From: Pseudolactococcus hodotermopsidis
GTDB lineage: Bacteria > Bacillota > Bacilli > Lactobacillales > Streptococcaceae
Length of the DNA: 55,452 nt
NCBI RefSeq assembly: GCF_011170085.1
Contig: NZ_BLLI01000007.1
Location: forward strand, 1-55,452
Reading direction: 5' to 3'
A program made the translations under genes and the position numbers. Shown here piece by piece: positions 26,193-37,534 of the stretch; the stretch's first letter is position 1, and each line of letters opens with the position of its first letter. The notes below the pieces were generated by a model. The model searched no databases. It was not told the origin of the DNA and saw only the letters and a program-made list of their open reading frames with translations.

Positions 26193-27788
26193 ATGAATAA
26201 TATTTCTATTTTAGATTGTACATTGAGAGACGGTGGTTATGTCAATGGCTGGAATTTTGGCTTTGATAATACTCGGAAAGTAATTAGAGGATTAGTTGCA
26301 TCAGATCTTGATATTATTGAAATTGGCTATTTATCACAGAAAAAGGAACGTAAAATTGGGAAGACAATCTATAATACCTTTCCTGAGATGAATGAAGTGT
26401 TACCAAATGATAGAGGAAATAAAATGTTTGTTGTCATGATAAATTATGGCGAATACAACATAGAAGATATTCCGGAATATGATGGCAGTTCAATTAATGG
26501 AATTCGTATAGTTTTTCACAAAAAAGATATTGAAGGTGCTGCTGAATACTGCAAAATTTTATCAGAAAAAGGTTATAGGGTTTTCTTTCAGCCAATGGTG
26601 GCAATGAGTTTTACAGATGATGAGTTTTTGGAAACGCTGAAGAAAGCAAATGAAATTAAGCCATATGCTTTTTACATTGTAGATAGTTTTGGAGTAATGA
26701 ATCAGCAAGATTTGATGCGTTTTTATTATCTGTCTCATAATAATTTGAAAAAAGAGATTGCTTTAGGCTATCATTCACATAATAATTTGCAACTTGCATA
26801 TTCTAATGCACAATCTTTTGCCACATTAGTAACAGATAGAAATTTGATTTTAGATTCTAGCATCTATGGTATGGGGCGTGGTGCTGGAAATTTAAATACC
26901 GAATTATTTGCACAATTTTTAAATAAAGCCAAAGGTAAAAATTATATTATTGAACCAATTTTAAAGGTTATTGACGAAGTCATTGCTAAAGAACATGAAA
27001 AGAATTTTTGGGGATATTCTTTACCATTTTATATTTCTGCAAAGCATAATGTCCATCCAAACTATGCCTCATATTTAGATGATAAGAATACCTTAACTTT
27101 TGAAGGATTGGATACAATTATTAGTCGTATTGAAGGGGAAAAGAAGAATGGCTTCTATCCAGATTATATAGAGAATCTTTATCTAGCCTATATGAGTGAA
27201 GGAGAAGAAAATGAATATAGAATTAATGAATTAACTGAAAAGTTATCGAATAAATCTGTCTTACTCGTTGGTCCAGGAAAAAGTGCTAAAGAAGAACTTG
27301 ATAAAGTAGAAAAATTTATTTCTGAAAAAGATATAATAATTATTTCAATTAATCATGAATATTCATTGGTGTCAGACTATATATTTTTGAGTAATATTAG
27401 AAGGCTATCTTCTTTATCGAAAAAAGTAGCTGATCGATTGATTGTAACTTCTAATGTACCAGTAAAAGATTTCTTTTTAAAAGTAGATTATGTAAAATTA
27501 TTAAATGAAGTTTCTACTGTTGAAGATAATGCAGGCTTAATGGCTATTCGTTTACTTGAGCGTTTGGGTGTTAAAAGTATTTATCTTGCAGGAATTGATG
27601 GTTATTCAGTGGATGCTAGATTGAATTACGCAGATGAAAATTATATGTTTGAAATGAAACAGAAAGTTCGTCATTTGATGAATGCTGGAATGCAAGCAGT
27701 TATTGATGAATATTCTGAAAAGATTTATTTGGAATTTGTTACTTCATCAAATTTTAAAATTAAGAAAAAAGGTAAAGAAAATGTATAA
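26193..27788 (+). CDS. DRE-TIM aldolase fused to GT42/DUF115-like domain
   Basis: A 531-residue two-domain protein. Residues 4-290 are an HMGL-like (DRE-TIM) aldolase: ILDCTLRDGGYVNGW (7-20), the metal ligands YHSHNN (193-198) and YGMGRGAGNLNTE (225-237). Members make or break carbon-carbon bonds next to a 2-keto acid. Residues 352-531 begin VLLVGPGKSAKEEL and contain LLERLGVKSIYLAGIDGYS, resembling the sialyltransferase/DUF115 fold. The ATG at 26193 has TTAGGAGA upstream; an earlier TTG at 26166 is less likely. It overlaps the HAD gene by 8 bases. I infer a role in making or transferring an unusual keto-sugar. Confidence 0.7.
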   Translation: MNNISILDCTLRDGGYVNGWNFGFDNTRKVIRGLVASDLDIIEIGYLSQKKERKIGKTIYNTFPEMNEVLPNDRGNKMFVVMINYGEYNIEDIPEYDGSSINGIRIVFHKKDIEGAAEYCKILSEKGYRVFFQPMVAMSFTDDEFLETLKKANEIKPYAFYIVDSFGVMNQQDLMRFYYLSHNNLKKEIALGYHSHNNLQLAYSNAQSFATLVTDRNLILDSSIYGMGRGAGNLNTELFAQFLNKAKGKNYIIEPILKVIDEVIAKEHEKNFWGYSLPFYISAKHNVHPNYASYLDDKNTLTFEGLDTIISRIEGEKKNGFYPDYIENLYLAYMSEGEENEYRINELTEKLSNKSVLLVGPGKSAKEELDKVEKFISEKDIIIISINHEYSLVSDYIFLSNIRRLSSLSKKVADRLIVTSNVPVKDFFLKVDYVKLLNEVSTVEDNAGLMAIRLLERLGVKSIYLAGIDGYSVDARLNYADENYMFEMKQKVRHLMNAGMQAVIDEYSEKIYLEFVTSSNFKIKKKGKENV

Positions 27789-28434
27789 GGCAATAATTTG
27801 GGACTTAGATGGCACATTAATTGATACTTCCCTAGGTATTTTTAATTCTGTTCGATATACAGAGCAAAAAATGAATCTAATACCTTTATCTGATGAAAAA
27901 TTAGTTGAATATATTGGACCTAAATTATTGGATTCTTATGTTAAACAATTTTCTTTAAATAAAATTACTGCAGAAAAAGCAGTTGTTTTTCATCGAGAAT
28001 ATGGAAACAAGAAAGGAATCTATGAATCAAAAGTATATCCAGGAATTGCTGAAATTTTAAAGGTTTTACATAAAAAAGGGGTTAAAATGGCAGTAGCAAC
28101 TATGAAGCCAGAAGAAATGGCACTGAAAATTTTAACACATTTTGATTTAGCCCAATATTTTGATGAGATCATTGGTATGGATTCTGAAAATACACGTAAT
28201 AAAAAGATTAATATTGAAATTGCTTTAAATAGAATGGAAGTTATATCAAATGAAACATTAATGATTGGGGACAGTGAACATGATGCAAAAGGAGCAAGTG
28301 ATACAGATGTTGATTTTGTAGCAGTTACTTATGGATTTGGAATGAAGAGTGAAAGAGAAATTTTAGATAGCAAGGCTAAATTTATTATTGAGGGGGCTGA
28401 TGACTTAAATCAACTTCTTACTCTTACATGTTAA
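27781..28434 (+). CDS. HAD superfamily phosphatase (phosphoglycolate-phosphatase-like)
   Basis: A 217-residue HAD hydrolase. Motif I is IIWDLDGTLIDTS (residues 5-17), motif II is AVATMKP and motif IV is MIGDSEHDAKGA. A four-helix cap lies between I and II. The start at 27781 overlaps the preceding stop; upstream in-frame codons belong to the aldolase gene in another frame. In the cassette it could remove a phosphate from a keto-sugar phosphate, as KdsC-like and NanP-like HAD enzymes do in ulosonic acid pathways. That is inference. It is the last gene of the eps block. Confidence 0.82.
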   Translation: MYKAIIWDLDGTLIDTSLGIFNSVRYTEQKMNLIPLSDEKLVEYIGPKLLDSYVKQFSLNKITAEKAVVFHREYGNKKGIYESKVYPGIAEILKVLHKKGVKMAVATMKPEEMALKILTHFDLAQYFDEIIGMDSENTRNKKINIEIALNRMEVISNETLMIGDSEHDAKGASDTDVDFVAVTYGFGMKSEREILDSKAKFIIEGADDLNQLLTLTC

Positions 28435-28458
28435 GTGAACTTGCTCCTCATAATTAAT

Positions 28459-29040
28459 TCAAGAAGTTCCCGTGCCCCTCTCCACTCTCCAACAAACCCA
28501 ATACCCCATCAAGCAACCAAGAAAATTTAAAATAACATCACTAACAGCAAAAGTACCGAGATAAAAAACAAATTGAATGCTTTCTATGAGTAGAAGTGTC
28601 GTGAGGCTAATGGCGATGAATTGCTTACGATTGGTATTAATGCCGTAAAGTCCACCTAAAGGAATAAAATAAATAACATTTAATAGTGCTTCCTTTAAAG
28701 TTTTGGGATTATTTTTTATAAAATCAAAAGGGTTTAAAGATAAGGCATGATAATTTGTTGCCTTGGTAAAAAGAACTGTAAAAAGTAAAATTAAATAACA
28801 AGTATAAACAATATAAAGATAGTAAACAGAAAATTGTTTAAGTCGATATTGAATTAGAAAGAGCCACAAAGTAATTGTCAACATAATAACTAAAATTATT
28901 GGTGTATAAGAAAATCGGTTGACGAGTTGCCAAAGGCGCTCATAGTGGGAGATGACTGGCATAATTAACCAAGTAATCATGAAGTAGCTGAAATAAAATA
29001 TCACAATGAGACTGCCAAGATAAAATAATAATTTTCGCAA
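28459..29040 (-). CDS. VanZ-family membrane protein
   Basis: A 193-residue protein with about six membrane segments. The VanZ core is recognisable: LLNVIYFIPLGGLYGI, IESIQFVFYLGTFAVSDVILNFLGCLMGYW. Members occur with glycopeptide resistance and with surface polysaccharide loci, but the biochemical role is uncertain. It is convergent with the eps HAD gene, only 24 bases apart, with no obvious terminator between them. It closes the eps block. Confidence 0.8.
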   Translation of the reverse strand: MRKLLFYLGSLIVIFYFSYFMITWLIMPVISHYERLWQLVNRFSYTPIILVIMLTITLWLFLIQYRLKQFSVYYLYIVYTCYLILLFTVLFTKATNYHALSLNPFDFIKNNPKTLKEALLNVIYFIPLGGLYGINTNRKQFIAISLTTLLLIESIQFVFYLGTFAVSDVILNFLGCLMGYWVCWRVERGTGTS

Positions 29041-29143
29041 AACTTCTGAACTCCTTTTTAATTTGGATGATTAGTCAATATTAATAGTATAGCAAATATT
29101 GTTGCATTTTTGTTGTTTAGTGTCAAAATATGAAGTTTAAAGT

Positions 29144-29184
29144 AAAATAGCCACTTAGGTAAAAATATCTAAGTGGCTATTTTT
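29144..29184. terminator. Strong hairpin with T run upstream of aroE
   Basis: A perfect 15-bp stem (29144-29158 with 29169-29183, centre ATAGCCACTTAG) has a ten-base loop and A and T runs on both sides. It lies between the divergent vanZ-like and aroE genes, upstream of the aroE promoter. It probably insulates aroE from transcripts entering from the left. Confidence 0.8.
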
Positions 29185-29214
29185 GTGAAAAGTGTTATTC
29201 TAAACAATAAATTA

Positions 29215-29243
29215 TTGAAAAATTGCGAAAATTAGGGTAAAAT
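29215..29243 (+). promoter_or_regulatory. aroE promoter
   Basis: TTGAAA at 29215-29220 and TAAAAT at 29238-29243 are separated by exactly 17 bases. The -10 box ends 5 bases before the aroE ATG, so transcription should start within the start codon or next to it. No Shine-Dalgarno box could then be present. Confidence 0.7.
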
Positions 29244-29248
29244 AAAGT

Positions 29249-30067
29249 ATGGAAATTAACGGATATACACGGATTGCTGCAGTGGTAGCAAAACCCATCA
29301 AACATTCACTGTCGCCTTTTATACATAATTTGGCTTTTGAAAATCTGGATGAAAACGGCGTTTATCTTGCTTTCGAGGTTTTAGAATCTGACTTACAGGC
29401 AGTCATTTCAAATATCAAAATACTTGATATGTATGGTATCAATCTCTCAATGCCTTACAAAGAGGCTGCCATTTCTTACGTTGATGAACTTTCAGAAGTT
29501 GCTAAGTTGACTGCTGCCATTAACACGATTGTCAACCGCGATGGCAAACTTTTTGGCACATCAACTGACGGTGCGGGTTTTTTCAAGTCACTGACTGATT
29601 TTTCGGTAAAAGATAGCGACATCACGATTATTGGTGCGGGTGGTGCAGCTCGGGCGATAATTGCTGAGGCGGCGCTGCGAGGTGCGCACAAAATTACCGT
29701 TTACAACCGGACTTACAAGCCCGACTTGTTTAAAAATTATCCTGGTAACATTGTTTTTAAGCCTTTGTCGGCGCTAAGCGAGCTTGCAGGTGATTTGTTG
29801 GTCAATACGACCAGCGTTGGTATGGACGGTGTTAGCATGCCAATATCGCAAGACTTGCAGCTCCCAGTCAATATGCTAGTGGCAGACGTGATTTACAAGC
29901 CGATTGAAACGCCATTACTGAAATTCGCCAAAACAAAAGGGAACCGCACGATCAACGGTTTAGGCATGTTGCTCTATCAAGCCGCCGAAAGTTTTGAACT
30001 TTGGACTGGGAAACACATGCCGACTGAGTTAATTTTGCAGAAATTGGAAGAGAAAATCTACGAGTAA
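29249..30067 (+). CDS. aroE: Shikimate dehydrogenase
   Basis: A 272-residue NADPH-dependent enzyme that converts 3-dehydroshikimate to shikimate. Substrate-binding KPIKHSLSPFIHN, NLSMPYKE (catalytic Lys) and STDGAG are intact. The nucleotide loop is IIGAGGAARAI and the C-terminal signature is INGLGMLLYQAAESFELWTG. It is followed, unusually, by a helicase-like gene before aroB. The predicted message is leaderless. Confidence 0.95.
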   Translation: MEINGYTRIAAVVAKPIKHSLSPFIHNLAFENLDENGVYLAFEVLESDLQAVISNIKILDMYGINLSMPYKEAAISYVDELSEVAKLTAAINTIVNRDGKLFGTSTDGAGFFKSLTDFSVKDSDITIIGAGGAARAIIAEAALRGAHKITVYNRTYKPDLFKNYPGNIVFKPLSALSELAGDLLVNTTSVGMDGVSMPISQDLQLPVNMLVADVIYKPIETPLLKFAKTKGNRTINGLGMLLYQAAESFELWTGKHMPTELILQKLEEKIYE

Positions 30068-30118
30068 TGTAGATCTTTTATACCTCAAAATTGAACTTGA
30101 AAGGGAATATTATTTATT

Positions 30119-31633
30119 TTGAAAGCAAACAATTTAAGAGTATTTGATAATGAACTTGACGAAGATGTACTTTTAAAATACTTAAAAGTACATGGAATTA
30201 AACTTAAATCAAGTAAAGAAAAAAATAGATTAAAAGAAGAAAAGAACCTTAAAGATGAAATAGCATGCTTAAAATCTTTAGTTTCAAGTATGCCAATTCA
30301 AAATAGTGGAGTAGAATTATCTAATTTTTTTATCGGATTTAATATTCCCCAGATTAATAATGAATTTGATTTATTAAGATTTGGTTCAAATTTTGATATT
30401 AATATTGAATTAAAAGGAAAAAATACAGGAGAAAAGATAGTTACTCAGTTAAAAAAACAAAGACATTATCTTAGCATAAGAGAAAGAGAATTATGGCAAT
30501 TTACTTATGTAAAAGAAGAAAATCAACTTTATGAAACTGATGGCGAAAATTTAATTAAAAGCGATTTTAAAAAATTAATTGAATTATTGGGCAACCAAGA
30601 AATAGAAGAAGAAGTTATCCTAGAGGAAATATTTGAACCTAGCCAATTTCTTATTAGTCCATTTAATACGGCAGATAAATTTTTGAGAGGTACTTATTTT
30701 CTAAATTCGTTACAAGATGAAATTAAAAAGAAAATAATGCAATCACAAGAGAAATATCATGTTGTGACAGGGATTGCTGGTAGTGGAAAAACTTTGCTAG
30801 TTTATGATATAGCCAAAAAATATATGGAAGAAAAGAAAAAAGTTGTCATTATACATGCTGGGAACTTGAATCAAGGACAAAACTTTTTGAACAGCAATGG
30901 GTGGGATATAAAAGCAGCAAAAGAATCTATTTCAGAACAAGATGAGATTGATGTTTTGATTATTGATGAGTCACAAAGACAGTGGGAAGATCAATTTAAT
31001 AAAATAATGGAATTTGAATCTGAAATAATTAAGGATAAAATCATATTATGTGGAGATGATAATCAAATTCTTGCTATGGATGAAGAAAAATTCAATATTT
31101 CTGAGAAAATAAAAAATAAACCAAAGTTTAATCAGCATAAATTAACCAAAAAAGTCAGAACTAATGAAAAAGTTGCTGATTTTATCAAAGGCTTATTTGA
31201 TTTAAAGGATATGAAATCTCTTGATGAGAATAGTATTAATATTGATTATTTTGAAACTAAAGAAGAGGCTAAAAATTATGTTCAATATTTACAAACAGAT
31301 AGTACTTTTTTAGATTATACTCTTCCTCCTCCTGGTGGAAAATATGATTACCCACTATATCGAGATTATCAGCTTATAAGTGCGATACATTTAGGAATTG
31401 TTGCCGAAACTTCTCACGAAGTTATTGGTCAAGAATTTGACAGTGTAACTGTTTGTCTTGGCCCTCATTTTGAGTATAGGAAACATCAGCTGATATTTCC
31501 TGATGATAGAACAAATTATTATTCAGCCTCTAAAATGCTTTTTCAAAATATTACCCGAGCAAGGAAAAAGATAAATCTTATCATTTTTGAAAATGAAAAA
31601 CTGTTAGTAGATATATTAGGAGCAATAAAATGA
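30119..31633 (+). CDS. PD-(D/E)XK-like nuclease fused to DUF2075 helicase domain
   Basis: A 504-residue protein starting at TTG with AAAGGGAA upstream. A charged helical N-terminus (residues 1-60) is followed by NEFDLLRFG and INIELKG (about residues 81-100), which fit the D...ExK active site of PD-(D/E)XK nucleases. The ATPase part has Walker A GIAGSGKT (218-225), Walker B VLIIDES (279-285) and a C-terminal [14 protein letters not shown] helicase end. It is much more AT-rich than aroE and aroB on either side. Its stop overlaps the aroB ATG, so it is cotranscribed with aro genes. A defence or DNA-processing role is likely but unproven. Confidence 0.7.
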   Translation: MKANNLRVFDNELDEDVLLKYLKVHGIKLKSSKEKNRLKEEKNLKDEIACLKSLVSSMPIQNSGVELSNFFIGFNIPQINNEFDLLRFGSNFDINIELKGKNTGEKIVTQLKKQRHYLSIRERELWQFTYVKEENQLYETDGENLIKSDFKKLIELLGNQEIEEEVILEEIFEPSQFLISPFNTADKFLRGTYFLNSLQDEIKKKIMQSQEKYHVVTGIAGSGKTLLVYDIAKKYMEEKKKVVIIHAGNLNQGQNFLNSNGWDIKAAKESISEQDEIDVLIIDESQRQWEDQFNKIMEFESEIIKDKIILCGDDNQILAMDEEKFNISEKIKNKPKFNQHKLTKKVRTNEKVADFIKGLFDLKDMKSLDENSINIDYFETKEEAKNYVQYLQTDSTFLDYTLPPPGGKYDYPLYRDYQLISAIHLGIVAETSHEVIGQEFDSVTVCLGPHFEYRKHQLIFPDDRTNYYSASKMLFQNITRARKKINLIIFENEKLLVDILGAIK

Positions 31634-32700
31634 AAAAATTACACGTAAACTTACCCGAAAATGCCTATGACATCCTCATTGAACGAGGGTGTTTAGCACA
31701 GTCTGGTCAATGGGCGGCAGAACTTTGGCGACCGCAAAAAATCGTTATCATCACTGATAATCATGTTGGCGAACTCTATGCTGAAACGGTTAAATTATCA
31801 CTTGAGTCTGCTGGCTTTGCTGAAGTCAAAGTTTTCGCTTTTCTTGAGGGCGAAGCCTCAAAAAATTTGACGACAGTTGAGACGGCGTATAAGTTTTTGG
31901 CTGATTTTGGTATGACACGTTCTGACGGTATTGTGGCGCTTGGTGGCGGTGTCGTTGGCGATTTGGCTGGCTTTGTGGCGTCGACTTATATGCGAGGCAT
32001 TCATTTCCTACAAATTGCAACTAGCTTGACTGCGCAAGTTGATTCATCTGTTGGCGGGAAAACGGGCGTTAATACGGCTTATGCTAAAAATATGGTCGGA
32101 ACTTTCACGCAACCAGACGGTGTTTTGATTGACCCTGAATGTCTGAAAACATTGGGCGAGCGCGAACTTTACGAGGGTATGGGCGAGGTTATCAAGTGCG
32201 GTTTAATTGCGGATACCAGACTTTGGGCGCTTTTACAAGAGATGTCTGGCGATGTGGCGAGTGTGCTTGACAATGCTGAGGCGTTGATTTATCATTCTTG
32301 TGATGTCAAACGCAAAGTTGTGGTTGAAGATGAGCTTGACAATGGCACGCGCTTATATCTGAATTTTGGGCACACGATTGGTCATGCAGTTGAAGCTACG
32401 GCGGGCTATGGCAAGGTTATGCACGGCGAGGGTGTGGCAATTGGCATGATTCAGATTACTAAAATTGCTGAAGAAAAAGGTTTGGTTGCGCTTGGTTTGA
32501 CCGATAAAATTCGGGCAATGGTTGAAAAATTTCATTTGCCAACAACTTATGAGCCTTGGCATATTGATGTCCTTGCTAAGACTATGACACTTGATAAAAA
32601 AGCGCGTGGTACAAAAATCAAGACGGTACTCGTTCCGAAAATTGGTCAAGCAGTTATCAATGAGATTAACATGAGCGATGTCCCAGAGTGGTTGGGATAA
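31630..32700 (+). CDS. aroB: 3-dehydroquinate synthase
   Basis: A 356-residue NAD- and zinc-dependent enzyme that makes 3-dehydroquinate from DAHP, the second step of the shikimate pathway. Signatures are [44 protein letters not shown] and [12 protein letters not shown] (metal ligands). TAGGAG precedes the ATG, which overlaps the upstream stop in ATGA. It is followed by a bidirectional terminator shared with the convergent ion-channel gene. Confidence 0.95.
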   Translation: MKKLHVNLPENAYDILIERGCLAQSGQWAAELWRPQKIVIITDNHVGELYAETVKLSLESAGFAEVKVFAFLEGEASKNLTTVETAYKFLADFGMTRSDGIVALGGGVVGDLAGFVASTYMRGIHFLQIATSLTAQVDSSVGGKTGVNTAYAKNMVGTFTQPDGVLIDPECLKTLGERELYEGMGEVIKCGLIADTRLWALLQEMSGDVASVLDNAEALIYHSCDVKRKVVVEDELDNGTRLYLNFGHTIGHAVEATAGYGKVMHGEGVAIGMIQITKIAEEKGLVALGLTDKIRAMVEKFHLPTTYEPWHIDVLAKTMTLDKKARGTKIKTVLVPKIGQAVINEINMSDVPEWLG

Positions 32701-32711
32701 TAAAACATATG

Positions 32712-32743
32712 AAAAACGTAACCAGACAGGCGGTTACGTTTTT
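32712..32743. terminator. Bidirectional terminator between aroB and the channel gene
   Basis: AAAAACGTAACC pairs with GGTTACGTTTTT around an eight-base loop. The right arm runs into the stop codon of the minus-strand channel gene. Confidence 0.85.
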
Positions 32744-33359
32744 ACTTGATTTTCAATTTTTTATTGAAAACTGAAACAAAGGCGATGCCAATTAGTCCGA
32801 TGATTGAAATTCCCAAAACAATTAAAGCAACAGATGTTACTTTACCGATAGCGGTAACTGGGCTAACATTGCCAGAAGCAACATGAATAAAGGGCATTTT
32901 TTCAAAAATCGAATAGATGATTGAGACGATAAAAAGGAGTGTAAAGCTAGCATAAAGTAGGTAGAGAAAACGGTTGGTATTGAAAAAGCGTTTTAAATGA
33001 AAATTTAGTTTGCCTGAAACACCGAAAATGCGGATAAGTCGCGTGAATCGAAAAAGTCTTGTCACTCTTGTTACTCTAGTGAGTTTAAAAATACGGAAAA
33101 ATTTGAAAATCGCTAACATGGAGTCCAGAGGAATGATGGCGAGTAAATCAAAGATATTTTGACGGAAAAACTTGGCTTTGTCCTTAGCTTTGGCAAAGCG
33201 TGTAAAGTAGGCGCAAGCAAATATTGCCAAAATTGTCCAATCTAGTTGTAAATAGGGCGATTCGCTTAATGAGATACTACCAGAAAAGTCGAGAATCGTT
33301 AAGACGATAGAAGTAATCGCTAAAACGATGATAAATAAATCATATTTTTTCAAAATCAA
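32742..33359 (-). CDS. Voltage-gated-type ion channel lacking pore helix and filter
   Basis: A 205-residue protein of the voltage-gated ion channel superfamily. The S1-S3-like segments are followed by an S4 voltage sensor with a regular Arg pattern (RIFKLTRVTRVTRLFRFTRL, residues 89-108) and S5 (130-152). S6 (172-196, VALIVLGISIIGLIGIAFVSVF) is present. Between S5 and S6 the usual pore helix and TVGYGD filter are missing: residues 153-170 read FEKMPFIHVASGN then VSPVTAIGK. That is roughly 15-20 residues shorter than expected. It is probably non-conducting or a regulatory subunit, and may be decaying. Convergent with aroB. Confidence 0.75.
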   Translation of the reverse strand: MILKKYDLFIIVLAITSIVLTILDFSGSISLSESPYLQLDWTILAIFACAYFTRFAKAKDKAKFFRQNIFDLLAIIPLDSMLAIFKFFRIFKLTRVTRVTRLFRFTRLIRIFGVSGKLNFHLKRFFNTNRFLYLLYASFTLLFIVSIIYSIFEKMPFIHVASGNVSPVTAIGKVTSVALIVLGISIIGLIGIAFVSVFNKKLKIK

Positions 33360-33498
33360 TCTCCCATTTCTTTTTAGCTTGAATTATATACTCTTATAAT
33401 AACATTATTTTGAAAAAAATGAAAGAAAAATGGCATGAAAAAAGGTGAAGGATAACTTTTACACTTGATTAAATACAATGGCGTAAATCAATCTTTTT

Positions 33499-33507
33499 TG
33501 GTATAAT
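33499..33507 (+). promoter_or_regulatory. Extended -10 promoter of aroC
   Basis: TGGTATAAT is a perfect TGn extended -10 element. No -35 box is clear. It gives a leader of about 30 bases containing TTGGAGA before the aroC start. Confidence 0.6.
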
Positions 33508-33543
33508 TAAGTATAAAATTCTGAAAATTGGAGACACTATAAA

Positions 33544-34710
33544 ATGAGATATTTCACTGCTGGCGAAAGTCACGGACCGCGTTTGACGGCGATTATTGAG
33601 GGTGTGCCTGCTGGTCTCGCTTTGAGTTCTTGTGACATTAACCGTGAGCTAAAACGCCGCCAAGGTGGCTATGGTCGTGGTGGTCGCATGTTGATTGAGA
33701 GCGATACGGTTGAGATTACCTCTGGTGTGCGCCATGGTGTGACGATGGGGAGTCCGATTACGCTCAATGTTGAGAATAAAGATTTCAAAAATTGGACAAC
33801 AATCATGGCTGCCGATGATGTTGCTGCCGAGCTCAAAACGCAGCGCAAGCTCACAAAACCTCGTCCTGGTCATGCCGATTTGATCGGTGGCATGAAGTAC
33901 CGTTTTAGCGATTTGCGAAATGCCTTAGAGCGCTCAAGTGCGCGTGAAACAACGATGCGTGTAGCAGTCGGCGCTGTGGCAAAACGTCTTTTGGCAGAAC
34001 TTGGTATTGATGTGGCAAGTCATGTGACAGTTTTTGGTGGTATCAAAATTGATGTACCAGAAAACTTGACTGTTGCTCAAATTTGCCAACTTGCCAGTCA
34101 GTCAGAAGTATCAATCGTCAATTCAGAATATGAGCAAGACATCAAAGATTTGATTGACCAAACTAAAAAAGACGGTGATACCATTGGTGGCGTGGTTGAA
34201 GTCGTTGCGGGAGGCGTGCCTGTCGGTCTTGGTTCATACGTTCAATGGGATACAAAATTGGATGCGAAAATTGCCCAAGCAGTTGTCTCAATTAATGCTT
34301 TCAAAGGCGTCGAATTTGGTGTCGGTTTTGATTCTGCCTATCAATTGGGCAGTCAGATTATGGATGAAATTGTCTGGTCAGAACAGGACGGCTACACACG
34401 CAATTCCAATAATCTTGGTGGTTTCGAGGGTGGCATGACCAATGGCGAGCTGATTGTTGTGCGTGGGGTAATGAAACCAATTCCGACACTATACAAGCCT
34501 TTGATGTCTGTTGATACAGAAAATCATGCGCCTTATAAAGCGCAAGTTGAGCGTTCTGATCCAACCGCTGTGCCAGCTGCTGCAGTTGTTGCAGAACATG
34601 TTGTCGCAACAGTCTTGGCAACGGAAATTTTGGCAAAATTCGCATCTGACAATCTGGCGGAATTGAAAGAAAACATTGCCCGTCATAATGACTATATCAA
34701 AGGCTTCTGA
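33544..34710 (+). CDS. aroC: Chorismate synthase
   Basis: A 388-residue FMN-dependent enzyme that turns EPSP into chorismate. The family signatures [65 protein letters not shown] and [13 protein letters not shown] are all present. Length is standard. It begins the second aro group; tyrA follows after 158 bases. Confidence 0.96.
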   Translation: MRYFTAGESHGPRLTAIIEGVPAGLALSSCDINRELKRRQGGYGRGGRMLIESDTVEITSGVRHGVTMGSPITLNVENKDFKNWTTIMAADDVAAELKTQRKLTKPRPGHADLIGGMKYRFSDLRNALERSSARETTMRVAVGAVAKRLLAELGIDVASHVTVFGGIKIDVPENLTVAQICQLASQSEVSIVNSEYEQDIKDLIDQTKKDGDTIGGVVEVVAGGVPVGLGSYVQWDTKLDAKIAQAVVSINAFKGVEFGVGFDSAYQLGSQIMDEIVWSEQDGYTRNSNNLGGFEGGMTNGELIVVRGVMKPIPTLYKPLMSVDTENHAPYKAQVERSDPTAVPAAAVVAEHVVATVLATEILAKFASDNLAELKENIARHNDYIKGF

Positions 34711-34868
34711 TTGAATTTTAAAGAAATAATAAAATGCTAACTTCTATCATTACTAATGTTTCTTTTAAATGTTTTGACTGGTGTTGTTGAAATGATGTGA
34801 AAAGTTTAACAATTTTCGAGCATTCAAACAAGAATTTTTCCTAAAGTTGTTCAAAGTGGAGGTAGGTG

Positions 34869-35955
34869 ATGCCTAAAAAAAATATCTTAATCGCGGGTCT
34901 AGGTCTTATCGGTGGGTCACTAGCGCGCGCAATCAAATCTGGTCATCCTGATTATCATGTTTCAGCTTATAATCGCAGTCAAGCACCGCGAGATTTTGCC
35001 ATTCAAGAGCGGCTTGTTGATGAAGTTTCAGATAATTTTGCCGATTTGGCAGTTAAAGCTGATGTGATTATTCTGAATTTCCCTGTTCAACTTTCTATTA
35101 AATTTCTTGATTTTTTATCAGAATTGTCACTGAAAAAAAATGTGCTGATTTCGGATTCTGGTTCGACAAAGTTTGAAATTGTCACAGCAGCAGAGGAGAT
35201 TTTTAAAGGTAAAGCGGTCAGATTCATCGGCGGTCATCCCATGGCTGGCTCACATAAGACTGGTGTGATTGCCTCAAGCGAGTTGCTGTTTGAAAATGCT
35301 TATTATATTCTGACACCATCACGTTTATCTAAAGCAGCAGATTTCGACGAACTCAAAAACCTTTTAGCTCGAACACGTGCGAAATTTGTTGAATTATCCG
35401 CAGAAGAACACGATGCCATGACGGCAGTGACCAGTCATTTTCCGCATGTTGTTGCAGCAAGTTTAGTTGACAATACGCATGATTTTGCAGCCATTATGCC
35501 TTTTACTGAAAATTTGGCAGCGGGTGGTTTCCGTGATATGACACGGATTGCTGAGAGTTCGCCAGATATGTGGTCAGAAATTCTCATGTCAAATTCTGAG
35601 CATATTGTTCATCAAATTGATCGATTTAATGAGAAATTAAATGCGGTTAAACGGCTGATTTCCCAAAAGCAGAGCGCTGAAATTTGGGCATTTTTTGACA
35701 AAGCACGACAATTGAGAAGTCAGATGCCCATTCACAAAGGTGCAATGGAGAATTTCTATGATTTGTTCATCAGCGTACCCGATAAATCGGGCGTGATTTA
35801 TGAAGTTTTGGGGTATTTTGCAGGGCATGATCTCAGTATTATCAACATTAAAATCAATGAGACGCGTGTTGAGCTTAACGGCGTTTTACAACTTACTTTT
35901 AAGACAGAAAATGATCAAGCGACAGCGGAACGCTTGATTCAGGAGCATTCAAACT

Positions 35956-35972
<17 letters not shown>
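34869..35972 (+). CDS. tyrA: Prephenate dehydrogenase with ACT domain
   Basis: A 367-residue enzyme that makes 4-hydroxyphenylpyruvate for tyrosine. The NAD-binding loop is IAGLGLIGGSLARAI and the catalytic region FIGGHPMAGSHKTGV. The C-terminal ACT domain (DKSGVIYEVLGYF, about residues 298-365) suggests allosteric control by tyrosine. GGAGG at 34858-34862 favours ATG 34869 over the in-frame GTG at 34866. The 3' end overlaps a small downstream gene by 17 bases. Confidence 0.93.
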
Positions 35973-37424
<1,452 letters not shown>

Positions 37425-37534
37425 ATTTAAGTAAACCAAGCAAGATAAATATCATTAATAATAACGAAATACGAAAGGAAACGATTGCTTTGAGAAAAAT
37501 TTCTCATGAAATTAAATAATTTGTCAAAAACACC

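Noticed and set aside
27682-27780. Earlier start for the HAD gene inside the aldolase gene
   Set aside because: The HAD fold begins at YKAIIWDLDGT just after ATG 27781, which has its own AAAGGT site. The upstream codons are an out-of-frame reading of the aldolase.
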